This document shows, in pieces, positions 28,426-36,928 of a DNA stretch of 54,824 nucleotides (position 1 is the stretch's first letter; each line of letters opens with the position of its first letter). The stretch is from the NCBI GenBank assembly GCA_902762505.1, contig CACWOQ010000013.1:1-54824 (forward strand), in the 5' to 3' direction. Source of the DNA: an uncultured Ruminococcus sp. (GTDB lineage: Bacteria > Bacillota > Clostridia > Oscillospirales > CAG-272). A model generated the notes under the pieces. The model worked only from the letters and a program-made list of their open reading frames with translations, had not been told where the DNA came from and searched no databases. A program made the position numbers and the translations under genes.

Positions 28426-30180
28426 CTATTCCACGTCCTGCAGGGCGTCGTATCCTTCTTCTCCCGTGCGGACCTTAACTACGTTTTCCACGTCATATAC
28501 AAAGATTTTACCGTCCCCTATATGACCGGTATAAAGCACTTTCTTTGCCGTTTCTATTACGTGACGTACCGGTACCTTGCTGACCACGATATCAACCTGT
28601 ATCTTGGGCAGCAGATTCGCTTCCACAACAACTCCGCGGTAGTATTCAGGCTGTCCTTTTTGCGCGCCGCAGCCCAGTACGTGGGAAACGGTCATACCGG
28701 TAATTCCGATATCCATCATGGCGTTTTTCAGCGCTTCAAAACGCTGTTCCTTGCAAATGATCTCCACCTTGGTGAACTTGGGCGTTCCTTCATCGAAAGA
28801 CGGCACCTTTTTGACCGTGATCGCCTCGGAAACCGGCGTATCGCCGCTTACCGCCGTGGCGCCCTCATACCCGTAATCCAGATTTTCCACCGCCGGGACG
28901 AAATCGGCGTAGGCGCTGGGCAGACCGTGTTCGGTCTTGTCAAGTCCTTTGATTTCTTCTTCCTGCGTCACACGCAGCCCGACCGTCTTTTTCAGAACAA
29001 AGAAAGTCGCGGTCATCATCACGGCAGTCCATGCGAGGATCGCGGTGATGCCGAGCAGCTGTACGCCCAAAAGACGAAAACTGCCTGTGTATAACAGCCC
29101 GTTCAAACCCGCGGGAGCCGAAGGATTCGCAAGCAAGCCGACCGCGACCGTTCCCCACACGCCGTTTGCCAGATGGACGCCTACGGCGCCGACCGGATCG
29201 TCGACGTGGAGTTTGATATCCAGCACTTCGACGACGATAACGACGAGGAAACCGGAGACGATGCCGACGACCGCTGATCCGAGCGCATCCAGCGCGTCGC
29301 ATCCCGCCGTGATGCCCACAAGACCCGCAAGCGAGGCGTTGAGGCACATGGAAACATCGGGCTTTCCGTTTTTGATCCAGGTAAAGATCATCGTCGTGCA
29401 GGTAGCGACAGCCGGAGCGATCGTCGTGGTCACAAAGATGGAAGCGAGAGAATTACCGTCCCATGCGGCGGCGCCGTTGAAGCCGTACCACCCGAACCAC
29501 AGAATGAAACAACCGAGCGCCCCGAGCGTGATGGAGTGACCGGGAATGGCGTTGATCTTTTTGACCTTTCCGGCGCCGTCTTTTATGTACTTACCGAGAC
29601 GGGGACCGACCATGATCGCGCCGATCAGAGCCGTGATGCCGCCCACAGAGTGGATCGCGGCGGATCCGGCGAAATCGTGGAAACCGAGTTTGACGAGCCA
29701 ACCGGCTTCATTCCACACCCAACCGGCTTCGATCGGATAGACGAACAGGGAGATCACGCCGGAATAGATGCAGTAGGATATAAATTTCGTGCGTTCCGCC
29801 ATGGCGCCGGAAACGATTGTGGCGGCGGTGGCGCAGAACACCAGATTGAATACGAAGGACGGCGCGCCGCCGCTCTTCAGAAACCCTCCGAAGTCGGTCA
29901 GGATCTTCAGGTTCGGCACGCCGATAAAGCCGAGAACGTAATCTTCCGCCATCATCAGCGAAAAACCGAGCAGTACGAATACGACCGTACCGATGCAGAA
30001 ATCCATCAGGTTTTTCATTATGATGTTCCCGGCGTTTTTGGCGCGGGTAAACCCCGTTTCCACCATGGCGAAGCCCGCCTGCATAAAGAACACCAACGCG
30101 GCGCCGATAAGGAACCAGACGCCGAACACTTCCTTCGACGCGGTCTCTTCAATCAATTTTGTGATTTCTTCCGTTAACAT
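28426..30180 (-). CDS. amt: Ammonium transporter fused to a PII signal domain
   Basis: 584 residues. Residues 1-410 are an Amt channel (11 hydrophobic segments; 'FFMQAGFAMVETGFTRAKN', 'GSAAIHSVGG'). After a linker, residues about 470-584 are a complete PII (GlnB/GlnK) domain: 'FTKVEIICKEQRFEALKNAM' to 'GDGKIFVYDVENVVKVRTGE'. In free-standing PII the T-loop reads RGAEY with Tyr51 as uridylylation site; here it reads RGVVVEANLLPK, so that Tyr is absent. A tethered PII probably gates the channel by ATP/ADP and 2-oxoglutarate binding rather than by modification. It is the second gene of the operon, after glnA. Confidence 0.95.
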   Translation of the reverse strand: MLTEEITKLIEETASKEVFGVWFLIGAALVFFMQAGFAMVETGFTRAKNAGNIIMKNLMDFCIGTVVFVLLGFSLMMAEDYVLGFIGVPNLKILTDFGGFLKSGGAPSFVFNLVFCATAATIVSGAMAERTKFISYCIYSGVISLFVYPIEAGWVWNEAGWLVKLGFHDFAGSAAIHSVGGITALIGAIMVGPRLGKYIKDGAGKVKKINAIPGHSITLGALGCFILWFGWYGFNGAAAWDGNSLASIFVTTTIAPAVATCTTMIFTWIKNGKPDVSMCLNASLAGLVGITAGCDALDALGSAVVGIVSGFLVVIVVEVLDIKLHVDDPVGAVGVHLANGVWGTVAVGLLANPSAPAGLNGLLYTGSFRLLGVQLLGITAILAWTAVMMTATFFVLKKTVGLRVTQEEEIKGLDKTEHGLPSAYADFVPAVENLDYGYEGATAVSGDTPVSEAITVKKVPSFDEGTPKFTKVEIICKEQRFEALKNAMMDIGITGMTVSHVLGCGAQKGQPEYYRGVVVEANLLPKIQVDIVVSKVPVRHVIETAKKVLYTGHIGDGKIFVYDVENVVKVRTGEEGYDALQDVE

Positions 30181-30196
30181 GGGATCAACCTCTTTC

Positions 30197-32293
30197 TTAT
30201 CTTACGCTGAACAGAATATCCGCGTAGGTGGGAAACGGCCAGTATTCTTTGGCAGTCATCGTTTCCGCCTCGTCGCAGGCAAGCCGCAGCTCGCACATTT
30301 TCGGGAGGATGACGTCACGTACCAGTTCGGATTCGGCGACGACGTCCGTCGCGTCGTGCAAGGTGAGTAAAGCTTCCTTAAGTCCGGTCACGCCAGACGC
30401 GATCCGGTCGGTAAGCGCGGACAGCTTGCCGACAAGCCCCGTTTCATATTCGCAGATGATCGACGGGTCGAGCGCTTTTTTTATCCGCGCGCTTTTTGCG
30501 ACGTGCGCCGCGAAGTCGGATACCGCAGGCGCGATCTGCGTCCTCGCCATATCGACCATAGTATTTGCCTCGATGGTCACCGTTTTGCAATAGTTTTCGA
30601 GCATGATATCCCGGCGGGAGCGCAGCTCGTCCACGGTGAACACCTTGTGGGCGGTGAGCATCTTCACGTTCTTTTCGTCGAGCAGATGCGGCATACAGTC
30701 GGCGGTGGTGCGGTAGTTGAGCAGACCCCGCACCTCGGTCGCCTCTTTGATCCAGGCGTCGTCGTAGCCGTTGCCGTTGAAAATGATGCGCTTGTGATCC
30801 TTGATAGTTTTCTTGATCATATCGTGGAGCGCGCCCTCAAAATCTTTCGCGCCCTCCAGACGGTCGGCGTAGATCTTCAGGCTTTCCGCCACGGCGGCGT
30901 TGAGCATGATATTCGCGCAGGCGATGGAGTTTGACGAGCCGAGCATACGGAACTCGAATTTGTTGCCGGTAAAGGCAAAGGGAGAGGTGCGGTTCCGGTC
31001 GGTGGTATCGCGGTTGAATTTCGGCAGCACGTCTACGCCGAGCTTCATCTGCGTTTTTTCGGCGCCTTTATAAGGCGTATCGGTTTCGATCGCTTCCAGC
31101 ACGGCGTTCAGTTCGTCGCCGAGGAACATCGAAATGACGGCGGGCGGCGCTTCGTTTGCTCCGAGACGGTGATCGTTGCCCGCCGTGGCGACCGAAATAC
31201 GGAGCAGATCCTGATAATCGTCCACCGCCTTGATGACGGCGCAGAGGAACAGCAAAAACTGCGCGTTCTCATAGGGCGTCTCTCCGGGAGACAGCAGATT
31301 CTGTCCCTCGCTTGTGGCTATGGACCAGTTGTTGTGCTTTCCGCTTCCGTTGACGCCGGCAAAGGGCTTTTCATGAAGCAGACAGACAAGGCCGTGCCTG
31401 GCGGCGATCTTCTGCATCATTTCCATCGTCAGCTGGTTGTGGTCGGTCGCCACGTTGGTGGTGGTATAGATCGGCGCCAGCTCGTGCTGGGCGGGAGCGA
31501 CCTCGTTATGCTCGGTCTTTGCCATGATGCCCAGCTTCCAAAGCTCGTCGTTCAGATCCTCCATAAATTCGGTGACCTTAGGTTTGATGGCGCCGAAATA
31601 GTGGTCGTCCATCTCCTGCCCCTTCGGCGGCTTGGCGCCGAACAGCGTACGGCCGGTAAAGCGCAGGTCGGGGCGCTTATCATACATCTCTTTTGAAATG
31701 AGGAAGTATTCCTGCTCCGGTCCCACCGAGGAGCGGACGTACTTCGCCGTGGTATTGCCGAACAGGCGAAGCACGCGCAGCGCCTGCTTATTCAGCGCCT
31801 CCATGGAACGCAGAAGCGGTGTCTTTTTGTCAAGCGCGTGTCCGCCGTAGGAGCAGAAAGCGGTGGGGATGCAAAGAGTCTTTCCTTTTATAAACGCGTA
31901 AGAGGTGGGGTCCCACGCCGTATAGCCTCTTGCCTCAAAGGTAGCTCGCAATCCGCCCGACGGGAAGGAGGAGGCGTCCGGCTCGCCCTTGATCAGCTCT
32001 TTTCCGGAAAACTCCATGATCACGCCGCCGTCCGGGGAGGGGGATATGAAGCTGTCGTGCTTTTCCGCCGTGATGCCGGTCAGCGGCTGGAACCAGTGCG
32101 TAAAATGCGTCGCGCCACGGCTGACCGCCCAGTCCTTCATGGCAAGCGCCACGGCGTCCGCCACGCCGGGATCGAGGGGCTGTCCCTCGTCTATGGTGTG
32201 CTTCAGCGAAGCGTACACCTTGGCAGACAGCGTCGCCTTCATCACTCTGTCATCAAAGACCTGCTCTCCGAAATAGTCCGATACCGTTTTCAT
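30197..32293 (-). CDS. glnA: Glutamine synthetase, type III
   Basis: 698 residues, the size of GSIII (GlnN) and far above the 440-470 of type I. Features: '[22 protein letters not shown]', 'GPEQEYFLI', '[15 protein letters not shown]', '[12 protein letters not shown]', and '[21 protein letters not shown]'. It makes glutamine from glutamate, ammonia and ATP. The ATG at 32293 follows AAAGGAG. A leader of about 90 bases holds a terminator and a competing hexaloop hairpin, so it is probably controlled by the ANTAR protein encoded at 40158. First gene of the minus-strand nitrogen unit. Confidence 0.96.
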   Translation of the reverse strand: MKTVSDYFGEQVFDDRVMKATLSAKVYASLKHTIDEGQPLDPGVADAVALAMKDWAVSRGATHFTHWFQPLTGITAEKHDSFISPSPDGGVIMEFSGKELIKGEPDASSFPSGGLRATFEARGYTAWDPTSYAFIKGKTLCIPTAFCSYGGHALDKKTPLLRSMEALNKQALRVLRLFGNTTAKYVRSSVGPEQEYFLISKEMYDKRPDLRFTGRTLFGAKPPKGQEMDDHYFGAIKPKVTEFMEDLNDELWKLGIMAKTEHNEVAPAQHELAPIYTTTNVATDHNQLTMEMMQKIAARHGLVCLLHEKPFAGVNGSGKHNNWSIATSEGQNLLSPGETPYENAQFLLFLCAVIKAVDDYQDLLRISVATAGNDHRLGANEAPPAVISMFLGDELNAVLEAIETDTPYKGAEKTQMKLGVDVLPKFNRDTTDRNRTSPFAFTGNKFEFRMLGSSNSIACANIMLNAAVAESLKIYADRLEGAKDFEGALHDMIKKTIKDHKRIIFNGNGYDDAWIKEATEVRGLLNYRTTADCMPHLLDEKNVKMLTAHKVFTVDELRSRRDIMLENYCKTVTIEANTMVDMARTQIAPAVSDFAAHVAKSARIKKALDPSIICEYETGLVGKLSALTDRIASGVTGLKEALLTLHDATDVVAESELVRDVILPKMCELRLACDEAETMTAKEYWPFPTYADILFSVR

Positions 32294-32328
32294 TATTTTG
32301 ATCTCCTTTCGGTTTTTACAAAAGAAAA

Positions 32329-32369
32329 GGCGCCTTCCATGTGTCGACATGAAAGACGCCCTTGCCTTC
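32329..32369 (-). promoter_or_regulatory. glnA leader: ANTAR-type hexaloop hairpin overlapping a terminator
   Basis: Terminator: GGCGTCTTTCATGT pairs with ACATGGAAGGCGCC (14 pairs, two G-U), then TTTTCTTTT (32328-32320). Competing hairpin (32369-32351): GAAGGC-AAGGGC-GTCTTTC, six pairs and a six-base loop with A1 and G4, the hallmark of ANTAR targets. The hairpin consumes the terminator's 5' arm, so only one can form. A weaker upstream loop ATTGAA (32380-32375) also has A1/G4. Confidence 0.75.
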
Positions 32370-32390
32370 GTTTATTCAATTACGCGGCGT

Positions 32391-32419
32391 ATTATACTAC
32401 AAATTTGCCGGTTTGTCAA
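32391..32419 (-). promoter_or_regulatory. Promoter of the glnA-carB operon
   Basis: On minus: TTGACA (32419-32414), 17-base spacer, TATAAT (32396-32391). Both hexamers match the consensus in full. Confidence 0.85.
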
Positions 32420-32449
32420 GCCCTTTTTTTGCAATTTTTTTGAAATTTA

Positions 32450-32620
32450 CCTGCATTTTTTGATTTGGATGTTTTGATGGGGGTTACCCACCCCTCAGGC
32501 GCGTACCGCGCCAACCCCCAAACCCCCTTACCCCTCCCACAGATCAAAGATCTGAGGGGGCTGCCGAGACAATCGGCTGAGGGTGTGTTTTCGTGCAGAA
32601 TTCTGAAAAGCAACGCGATG
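32450..32620. repeat. GC-rich palindromic intergenic sequence
   Basis: G/C tracts (GGGGGTTACCCACCCC) with small perfect dyads: CAGATC-AAA-GATCTG (32540-32554) and GCCGA-GACAA-TCGGC (32563-32577). Its make-up is like that of 33395-33720; together they flank the XRE gene. Confidence 0.5.
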
Positions 32621-32638
32621 AATATATAAATGCTCACA

Positions 32639-33265
32639 TCAATTATAATTTTGATCAATATCTCTTTTCCTGCAAATAACCTCTTCATTTCCCGTTTGTT
32701 CGTTTTTTTGAAATGTTACTTGAAGATCAAGATAATTGATATTTGCATAATCTGCGTCATCTGATCCGGTATAAATCCGAACTGTGTTTTCATCTGTAAA
32801 ACCTTCTCTGTCATAAGGTTCCCAGAATATAGCGGAACCACTCGGGTTTTTTATTTGCACTAACAGCTGACCGTCTACCTGCTCCGCGTCAAAGTATCTG
32901 ATAAAAACCGGATCGCCCTCAGCTTCAACTTTACAAACACCGTCCTTGCTTTCAACGTATTCTACTTTACAAATATTACCTAAATAAACGGTAATATTCT
33001 TGCAGGCCGCAAATTCCTTACTGTATTGATATTTCTGATTTATCATTTTCTCCTCTTTTCTTTCACCAAACAAAACGCCTATAGGTACAGATAAGATTTC
33101 GGCAATTACCGGAAACATCGTAACGTCTGGGTAACCGATCCCGCATTCCCATTTTGAAATCGACTGTGCGGAAATACCGAGCTTTTCAGCAAGCGCAGTT
33201 TGTGTCAAACCTTTCTCTTTTCTTAATTTTGTAATGATATTGCAAAACTCATTTAGCTTATACAT
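32639..33265 (-). CDS. XRE-family regulator with C-terminal beta domain
   Basis: 208 residues. Residues 8-62 form an XRE helix-turn-helix ('LRKEKGLTQTALAEKLGISAQSISKWECGIGYPD'), typical of clostridial repressors. Residues about 80-205 are rich in beta structure ('CKNITVYLGNICKVEYVESKDGVCKVEAEGD') and may be a DUF4097-like adhesin-type or ligand domain; there is no membrane segment. It sits between two palindrome-rich spacers and is not obviously tied to the nitrogen genes on either side. The regulated genes are unknown. Confidence 0.75.
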   Translation of the reverse strand: MYKLNEFCNIITKLRKEKGLTQTALAEKLGISAQSISKWECGIGYPDVTMFPVIAEILSVPIGVLFGERKEEKMINQKYQYSKEFAACKNITVYLGNICKVEYVESKDGVCKVEAEGDPVFIRYFDAEQVDGQLLVQIKNPSGSAIFWEPYDREGFTDENTVRIYTGSDDADYANINYLDLQVTFQKNEQTGNEEVICRKRDIDQNYN

Positions 33266-33394
33266 AGCTTATCCCCTTTCTATAACCAAGTATACCACAA
33301 AAACAAAGGACCGTCAATAACTGCTCAGTTGTAAATAGTTTTTATATTGTTGCTTTCATCATAGAGTTGTGCCGTTAGCCCGATATTTTCCGGT

Positions 33395-33720
33395 GTTGTT
33401 TCGCGATTCCGGGGTGGGCGACCAATGGTCGCCCACCTACGAGACGCGCGCTGCCCACTCGATTTAAAATCGACGGGAGTGGACAGGGGGGTATGGGGGG
33501 TTCTCGGCGCAGCCGATCAAAGGGGTTCCCCGAAAACAAGGAACGAGTTTTTGGGGGTTCACGTAAGGGGGCACCCCGCGCGCGGATAAAGCCGCAAAAG
33601 CCCCGAGAAATCTCGGGGGGTGGTGGGGTTTGGGGCGGTCAGGGGGGCGACCGGGGTTCCCCGAAAACGAGCTTGTCGAGTTTTCGGGGGTTCACGGGCG
33701 GGGAGCCCCAAATCGTTGAA
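33395..33720. repeat. Palindrome-rich repeat region before the glutamate synthase operon
   Basis: Contains a 23-base palindrome GTGGGCGACC...GGTCGCCCAC (33414-33436), CCCCGAGA-AA-TCTCGGGG (33601-33618), and two related copies of a GTTCCCCGAAAAC...GGGGGTTCAC unit (33526-33563, 33656-33695), the second a strong hairpin. It resembles clustered REP-type elements. No supportable gene. Confidence 0.65.
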
Positions 33721-33777
33721 ATCTGCAATTTATATAAAAATTTCCTGCAATTTTTATTATTTTATTCACTTTGCCTA

Positions 33778-33806
33778 TTGACAAAACGCAAGTTTTGTAT
33801 TATAAT
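33778..33806 (+). promoter_or_regulatory. Promoter of the glutamate synthase operon
   Basis: TTGACA (33778-33783), 17-base spacer, TATAAT (33801-33806); full consensus, as for the divergent nitrogen unit. Confidence 0.85.
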
Positions 33807-33814
33807 GCCGTCAA

Positions 33815-33872
33815 ATGAGCAATGGCGTTCATGACCGGGCAATACCGTCCGGTTATGGCGCCGTTTTGTTTT
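33815..33872 (+). promoter_or_regulatory. Leader with tandem hexaloop hairpins and terminator (ANTAR-type)
   Basis: Hairpin 1 (33815-33832): ATGAGC-AATGGC-GTTCAT, six pairs, hexaloop with A1 and G4. Hairpin 2 (33833-33854): GACCGGGC-AATACC-GTCCGGTT, eight pairs, hexaloop with A1 but A4. Terminator: GGCGTTCATGACCGG with CCGGTTATGGCGCC, then GTTTTGTTTT. Hairpin 1 uses the terminator's 5' arm, so they exclude each other. Confidence 0.75.
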
Positions 33873-33884
33873 AAGGAGCAGGAT

Positions 33885-34979
33885 ATGGAAAAAGAAGGTA
33901 ATATAAGGATACCGTCGGGCTGCGCCGTCGCCGCCGTGATCTCAAAAGACGGAGAGCGTATGACGGGAGAGTCCGTGATCGGGGCGATGAAGCCGATGCA
34001 CGACCGGTCAAACGGTTTGGGCGGCGGGTTTGCCGGGTACGGGATATATCCGGATTATAAAGATTTTTATGCATTCCATATGTTTTTCGACTGCCGCGAC
34101 ACCCGCAAAAAGTGTGAGGCGTTCTTAAAGGAATCCTTTGAAGTGGTAAAGGGCGAGCTGATCCCGACGCGAAAAACGCCCGAGATCACCGACGAGCCAA
34201 TCATCTGGCGATATTTTGTCACGCCGCTTCGCTCGGTGCTTGATGATCTTCAGCTTGACGAAAAGGAATTCGTAGCCCGTACCGTGATGAAGATCAACGT
34301 CGAAATGGAGGGCGCCTACGTCTTTTCAAGCGGCAAGAACATGGGCACCTTCAAAGCAGTTGGGTTCCCGGAGGACGTGGGCGTTTTCTACCGGCTCGAC
34401 GAATACGAGGGCTATTCCTGGACCGCGCACGGCAGATATCCGACCAACACCCCCGGCTGGTGGGGCGGCGCTCACCCCTTCACGCTGCTGGATTATTCCG
34501 TAGTCCACAACGGAGAGATATCCTCCTATGACGCCAACCGTCGGTATATCGAAATGTTCGGCTACAAATGCACGCTGCAGACTGACACGGAGGTCATCAC
34601 TTACATACTGGATTATCTGATCCGCCGGCAGGGTCTGACGCCGGCGGAAGCGGCGAACGTCATAGCCGCCCCGTTCTGGAGCACGATCGATGGCAAGACA
34701 GACGAATATGAAAGAGAAAAACTGCGGTATCTGCGCACGGTGTTCCCGAGCCTTCTCATCACCGGACCGTTTTCCATCGTTCTCGGATTTGACGGCGGAC
34801 TGATGGCTCTGAACGACCGGCTGAAGCTGCGTTCGATGGTGGTGGGCGAAAAGGACGACCGTGTCTTTATCGCAAGCGAAGAGGCGGCGATCCGCGTTAT
34901 GGAGCCGGACGCGGAAAAGATCTGGGCTCCGTCCGGCGGCGAACCGGTAATCGTGACCGTGAAAGAAGGTGCATTTTAA
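33885..34979 (+). CDS. Glutamate synthase, class II glutamine amidotransferase subunit
   Basis: 364 residues. An Ntn-type glutaminase: after a short propeptide (MEKEGNIRIPSG) comes the presumed N-terminal Cys (C13, 'CAVAAVIS'). Family motifs follow: 'HGRYPTNTPGWWGGAHPF', 'VHNGEISSYDANRRYIEMFGY', 'TDTEVITYILDYL'. It releases ammonia from glutamine for the FMN subunit encoded next. In this split type of glutamate synthase it stands alone rather than being the start of a 1,500-residue GltB. The ATG at 33885 follows AAGGAG. The stop overlaps the next start by one base. Confidence 0.9.
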   Translation: MEKEGNIRIPSGCAVAAVISKDGERMTGESVIGAMKPMHDRSNGLGGGFAGYGIYPDYKDFYAFHMFFDCRDTRKKCEAFLKESFEVVKGELIPTRKTPEITDEPIIWRYFVTPLRSVLDDLQLDEKEFVARTVMKINVEMEGAYVFSSGKNMGTFKAVGFPEDVGVFYRLDEYEGYSWTAHGRYPTNTPGWWGGAHPFTLLDYSVVHNGEISSYDANRRYIEMFGYKCTLQTDTEVITYILDYLIRRQGLTPAEAANVIAAPFWSTIDGKTDEYEREKLRYLRTVFPSLLITGPFSIVLGFDGGLMALNDRLKLRSMVVGEKDDRVFIASEEAAIRVMEPDAEKIWAPSGGEPVIVTVKEGAF

Positions 34980-36484
34980 TGGGAGTGGAATTCATATATC
35001 CGGAATTCGAGGTCGTCCGCAATTATGACAGATGTATCGCCTGCCGCGTGTGCGAGCGGCAATGCGCGAACGAAGTGCATTTTTACAGCGAAGAACGCGG
35101 CGTCATGATCAGCGACGAGACAAAGTGCGTCGACTGTCAGCGGTGCGTGTCGCTTTGCCCCACCCGTGCGCTGAAGATTGTGAAAAGCGACTGTACGCTT
35201 CGCGAAAACGCCAACTGGCAGAACGATACGATCAAGGAAATATATAAACAGGCAAACAGCGGCGGCGTACTGCTGTCCTCTATGGGAAATCCGAAGCCGC
35301 TTCCCGTATATTGGGATAAGATACTGATCAACGCCTCACAGGTGACAAATCCACCCATAGATCCTCTGCGCGAGCCGATGGAGACACAAGTGTTCCTCGG
35401 TAAAAAGCCGTCGCAGATCAAACGCGGCGAGGACGGAACGATCAAATGCGAGCTGCCTCCGCAGATCGAACTGTCGCTGCCGGTGATGTTTTCGGCCATG
35501 AGCTACGGCTCTATCAGCTACAACGCCCACGCGTCACTCGCACGCGCCGCGACGGAGCTGGGGATCCTTTACAACACCGGCGAGGGCGGCCTTCACGAGG
35601 ACTTCTACAAATACGGAAAGAACACCGTTGTTCAGGTGGCGTCGGGGCGCTTCGGCGTGCATGAGGATTATCTGAATGCCGGCGCGGCGATCGAGATCAA
35701 AATGGGACAGGGTGCGAAACCCGGCATCGGCGGCCATCTGCCGGGGACCAAAATCGTCGGCGACGTGTCCCGCACCCGCATGATCCCGGAGGGATCGGAC
35801 GCGATCAGCCCCGCGCCGCACCATGATATCTATTCGATCGAGGATCTGCGCCAGCTCGTCTTTTCACTCAAAGAGGCGACGCGGTACCAAAAGCCGGTGA
35901 TCGTCAAGGTCGCCGCCGTCCACAACATCGCCGCTATCGCCAGCGGCATCGCAAGAAGCGGGGCGGACATCATCGCCATCGACGGTTTTCGCGGCGGTAC
36001 CGGGGCGGCGCCGACGCGCATCCGGGACAACGTGGGCATCCCCGTGGAGCTGGCGCTCGCCGCCGTGGACAAACGGCTTCGGGACGAGGGTATTCGCGGA
36101 AACGTTTCACTTGTCGTTGGCGGATCTATCCGATCAGCGGCGGACGTGATCAAGGCGGTGGCTTTCGGCGCCGACGCCTGCTACGTTGCCACGGCGGCGC
36201 TGCTCGCACTCGGATGCCACCTCTGCCGCACCTGTCAGAGCGGCAAATGCAACTGGGGCATCGCCACGCAGCGTCCGGATCTCGTCAAGCGTCTCAATCC
36301 CGATATCGGTTCCGCCCGGCTTGTCAACCTTATGACGGCGTGGCGGCATGAGATCATGGAGATCATGGGCGGCATGGGGATCAACTCCATTGAAGCGCTG
36401 CGCGGAAACCGGCTGATGCTGCGCGGCGTGGGGTTGAACGAAAAGGAACTGGAGATACTGGGTATCTCCCACGCGGGGGAATAA
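34979..36484 (+). CDS. Glutamate synthase, FMN/Fe-S core subunit
   Basis: 501 residues. Two 4Fe-4S ferredoxin motifs lie at the N-terminus (CIACRVCERQC near residue 19, CVDCQRCVSLC near 51). From about residue 100 follows the GltB-type FMN barrel ('FSAMSYGSISYNAHASLARAA', 'GQGAKPGIGGHLPGTK', 'IAIDGFRGGTGAAP'). Late Cys residues 'CHLCRTCQSGKC' suit the 3Fe-4S cluster. It reduces 2-iminoglutarate to glutamate on FMN. The archaeal/clostridial-type split enzyme takes electrons through ferredoxin-like partners, here encoded just downstream. Confidence 0.93.
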   Translation: MGVEFIYPEFEVVRNYDRCIACRVCERQCANEVHFYSEERGVMISDETKCVDCQRCVSLCPTRALKIVKSDCTLRENANWQNDTIKEIYKQANSGGVLLSSMGNPKPLPVYWDKILINASQVTNPPIDPLREPMETQVFLGKKPSQIKRGEDGTIKCELPPQIELSLPVMFSAMSYGSISYNAHASLARAATELGILYNTGEGGLHEDFYKYGKNTVVQVASGRFGVHEDYLNAGAAIEIKMGQGAKPGIGGHLPGTKIVGDVSRTRMIPEGSDAISPAPHHDIYSIEDLRQLVFSLKEATRYQKPVIVKVAAVHNIAAIASGIARSGADIIAIDGFRGGTGAAPTRIRDNVGIPVELALAAVDKRLRDEGIRGNVSLVVGGSIRSAADVIKAVAFGADACYVATAALLALGCHLCRTCQSGKCNWGIATQRPDLVKRLNPDIGSARLVNLMTAWRHEIMEIMGGMGINSIEALRGNRLMLRGVGLNEKELEILGISHAGE

Positions 36485-36487
36485 AAA

Positions 36488-36928
36488 ATGAAACGTGTCT
36501 ATGTAAACGAAGAATGGTGCCTCGGATGCCGCTTGTGCGAATATAACTGCGCATACGCCAATTCCGGTTTGAAAGATATGGTCGTCGCCCTCAAGGATAA
36601 AAAGATCTTTCCGCGGATCCGCGTGGAAGGAGAAGACAGGATCACCTTTGCGGTTTCATGCCGTCATTGCACAGATCCGATCTGCGTCAAAAGCTGTATC
36701 GCCGGAGCGATATCAAATCGGGACGGTGTTGTGAGGATCGACCGTAACAAATGCGTGGGTTGTCTCACCTGCGTGCTCGTTTGTCCGTACGGGGCGCTGG
36801 CGCCGGGAGAAGACGGCGTCATGCAAAAATGCGAGCTTTGTCTTGACAATTCCTGCGGCGCGCCGGCGTGCGTAACGGGTTGCCCGAATCGGGCGATCGT
36901 TTACGAAGAAAGGAGCGAGACCCAATGA
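36488..36928 (+). CDS. Four-cluster ferredoxin-like electron transfer subunit
   Basis: 146 residues. Four Cys groups: CLGCRLCEYNC, CRHCTDPICVKSC, CVGCLTCVLVC and CELCLDNSCGAPACVTGC, the pattern of HycB/DmsB-like subunits with up to four 4Fe-4S clusters. It likely shuttles electrons between the FAD oxidoreductase encoded next and the FMN subunit before it. Its stop overlaps the next ATG (ATGA), and it begins three bases after the FMN subunit. Confidence 0.9.
   Translation: MKRVYVNEEWCLGCRLCEYNCAYANSGLKDMVVALKDKKIFPRIRVEGEDRITFAVSCRHCTDPICVKSCIAGAISNRDGVVRIDRNKCVGCLTCVLVCPYGALAPGEDGVMQKCELCLDNSCGAPACVTGCPNRAIVYEERSETQ

Noticed and set aside
32397..32419. glnA promoter spacer resembling the cassette marker (GACAAACCGGCAAATTTGT)
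   Set aside because: The likeness is limited and explained by a consensus -35 plus spacer; no promoter module or 3' hairpin is near.
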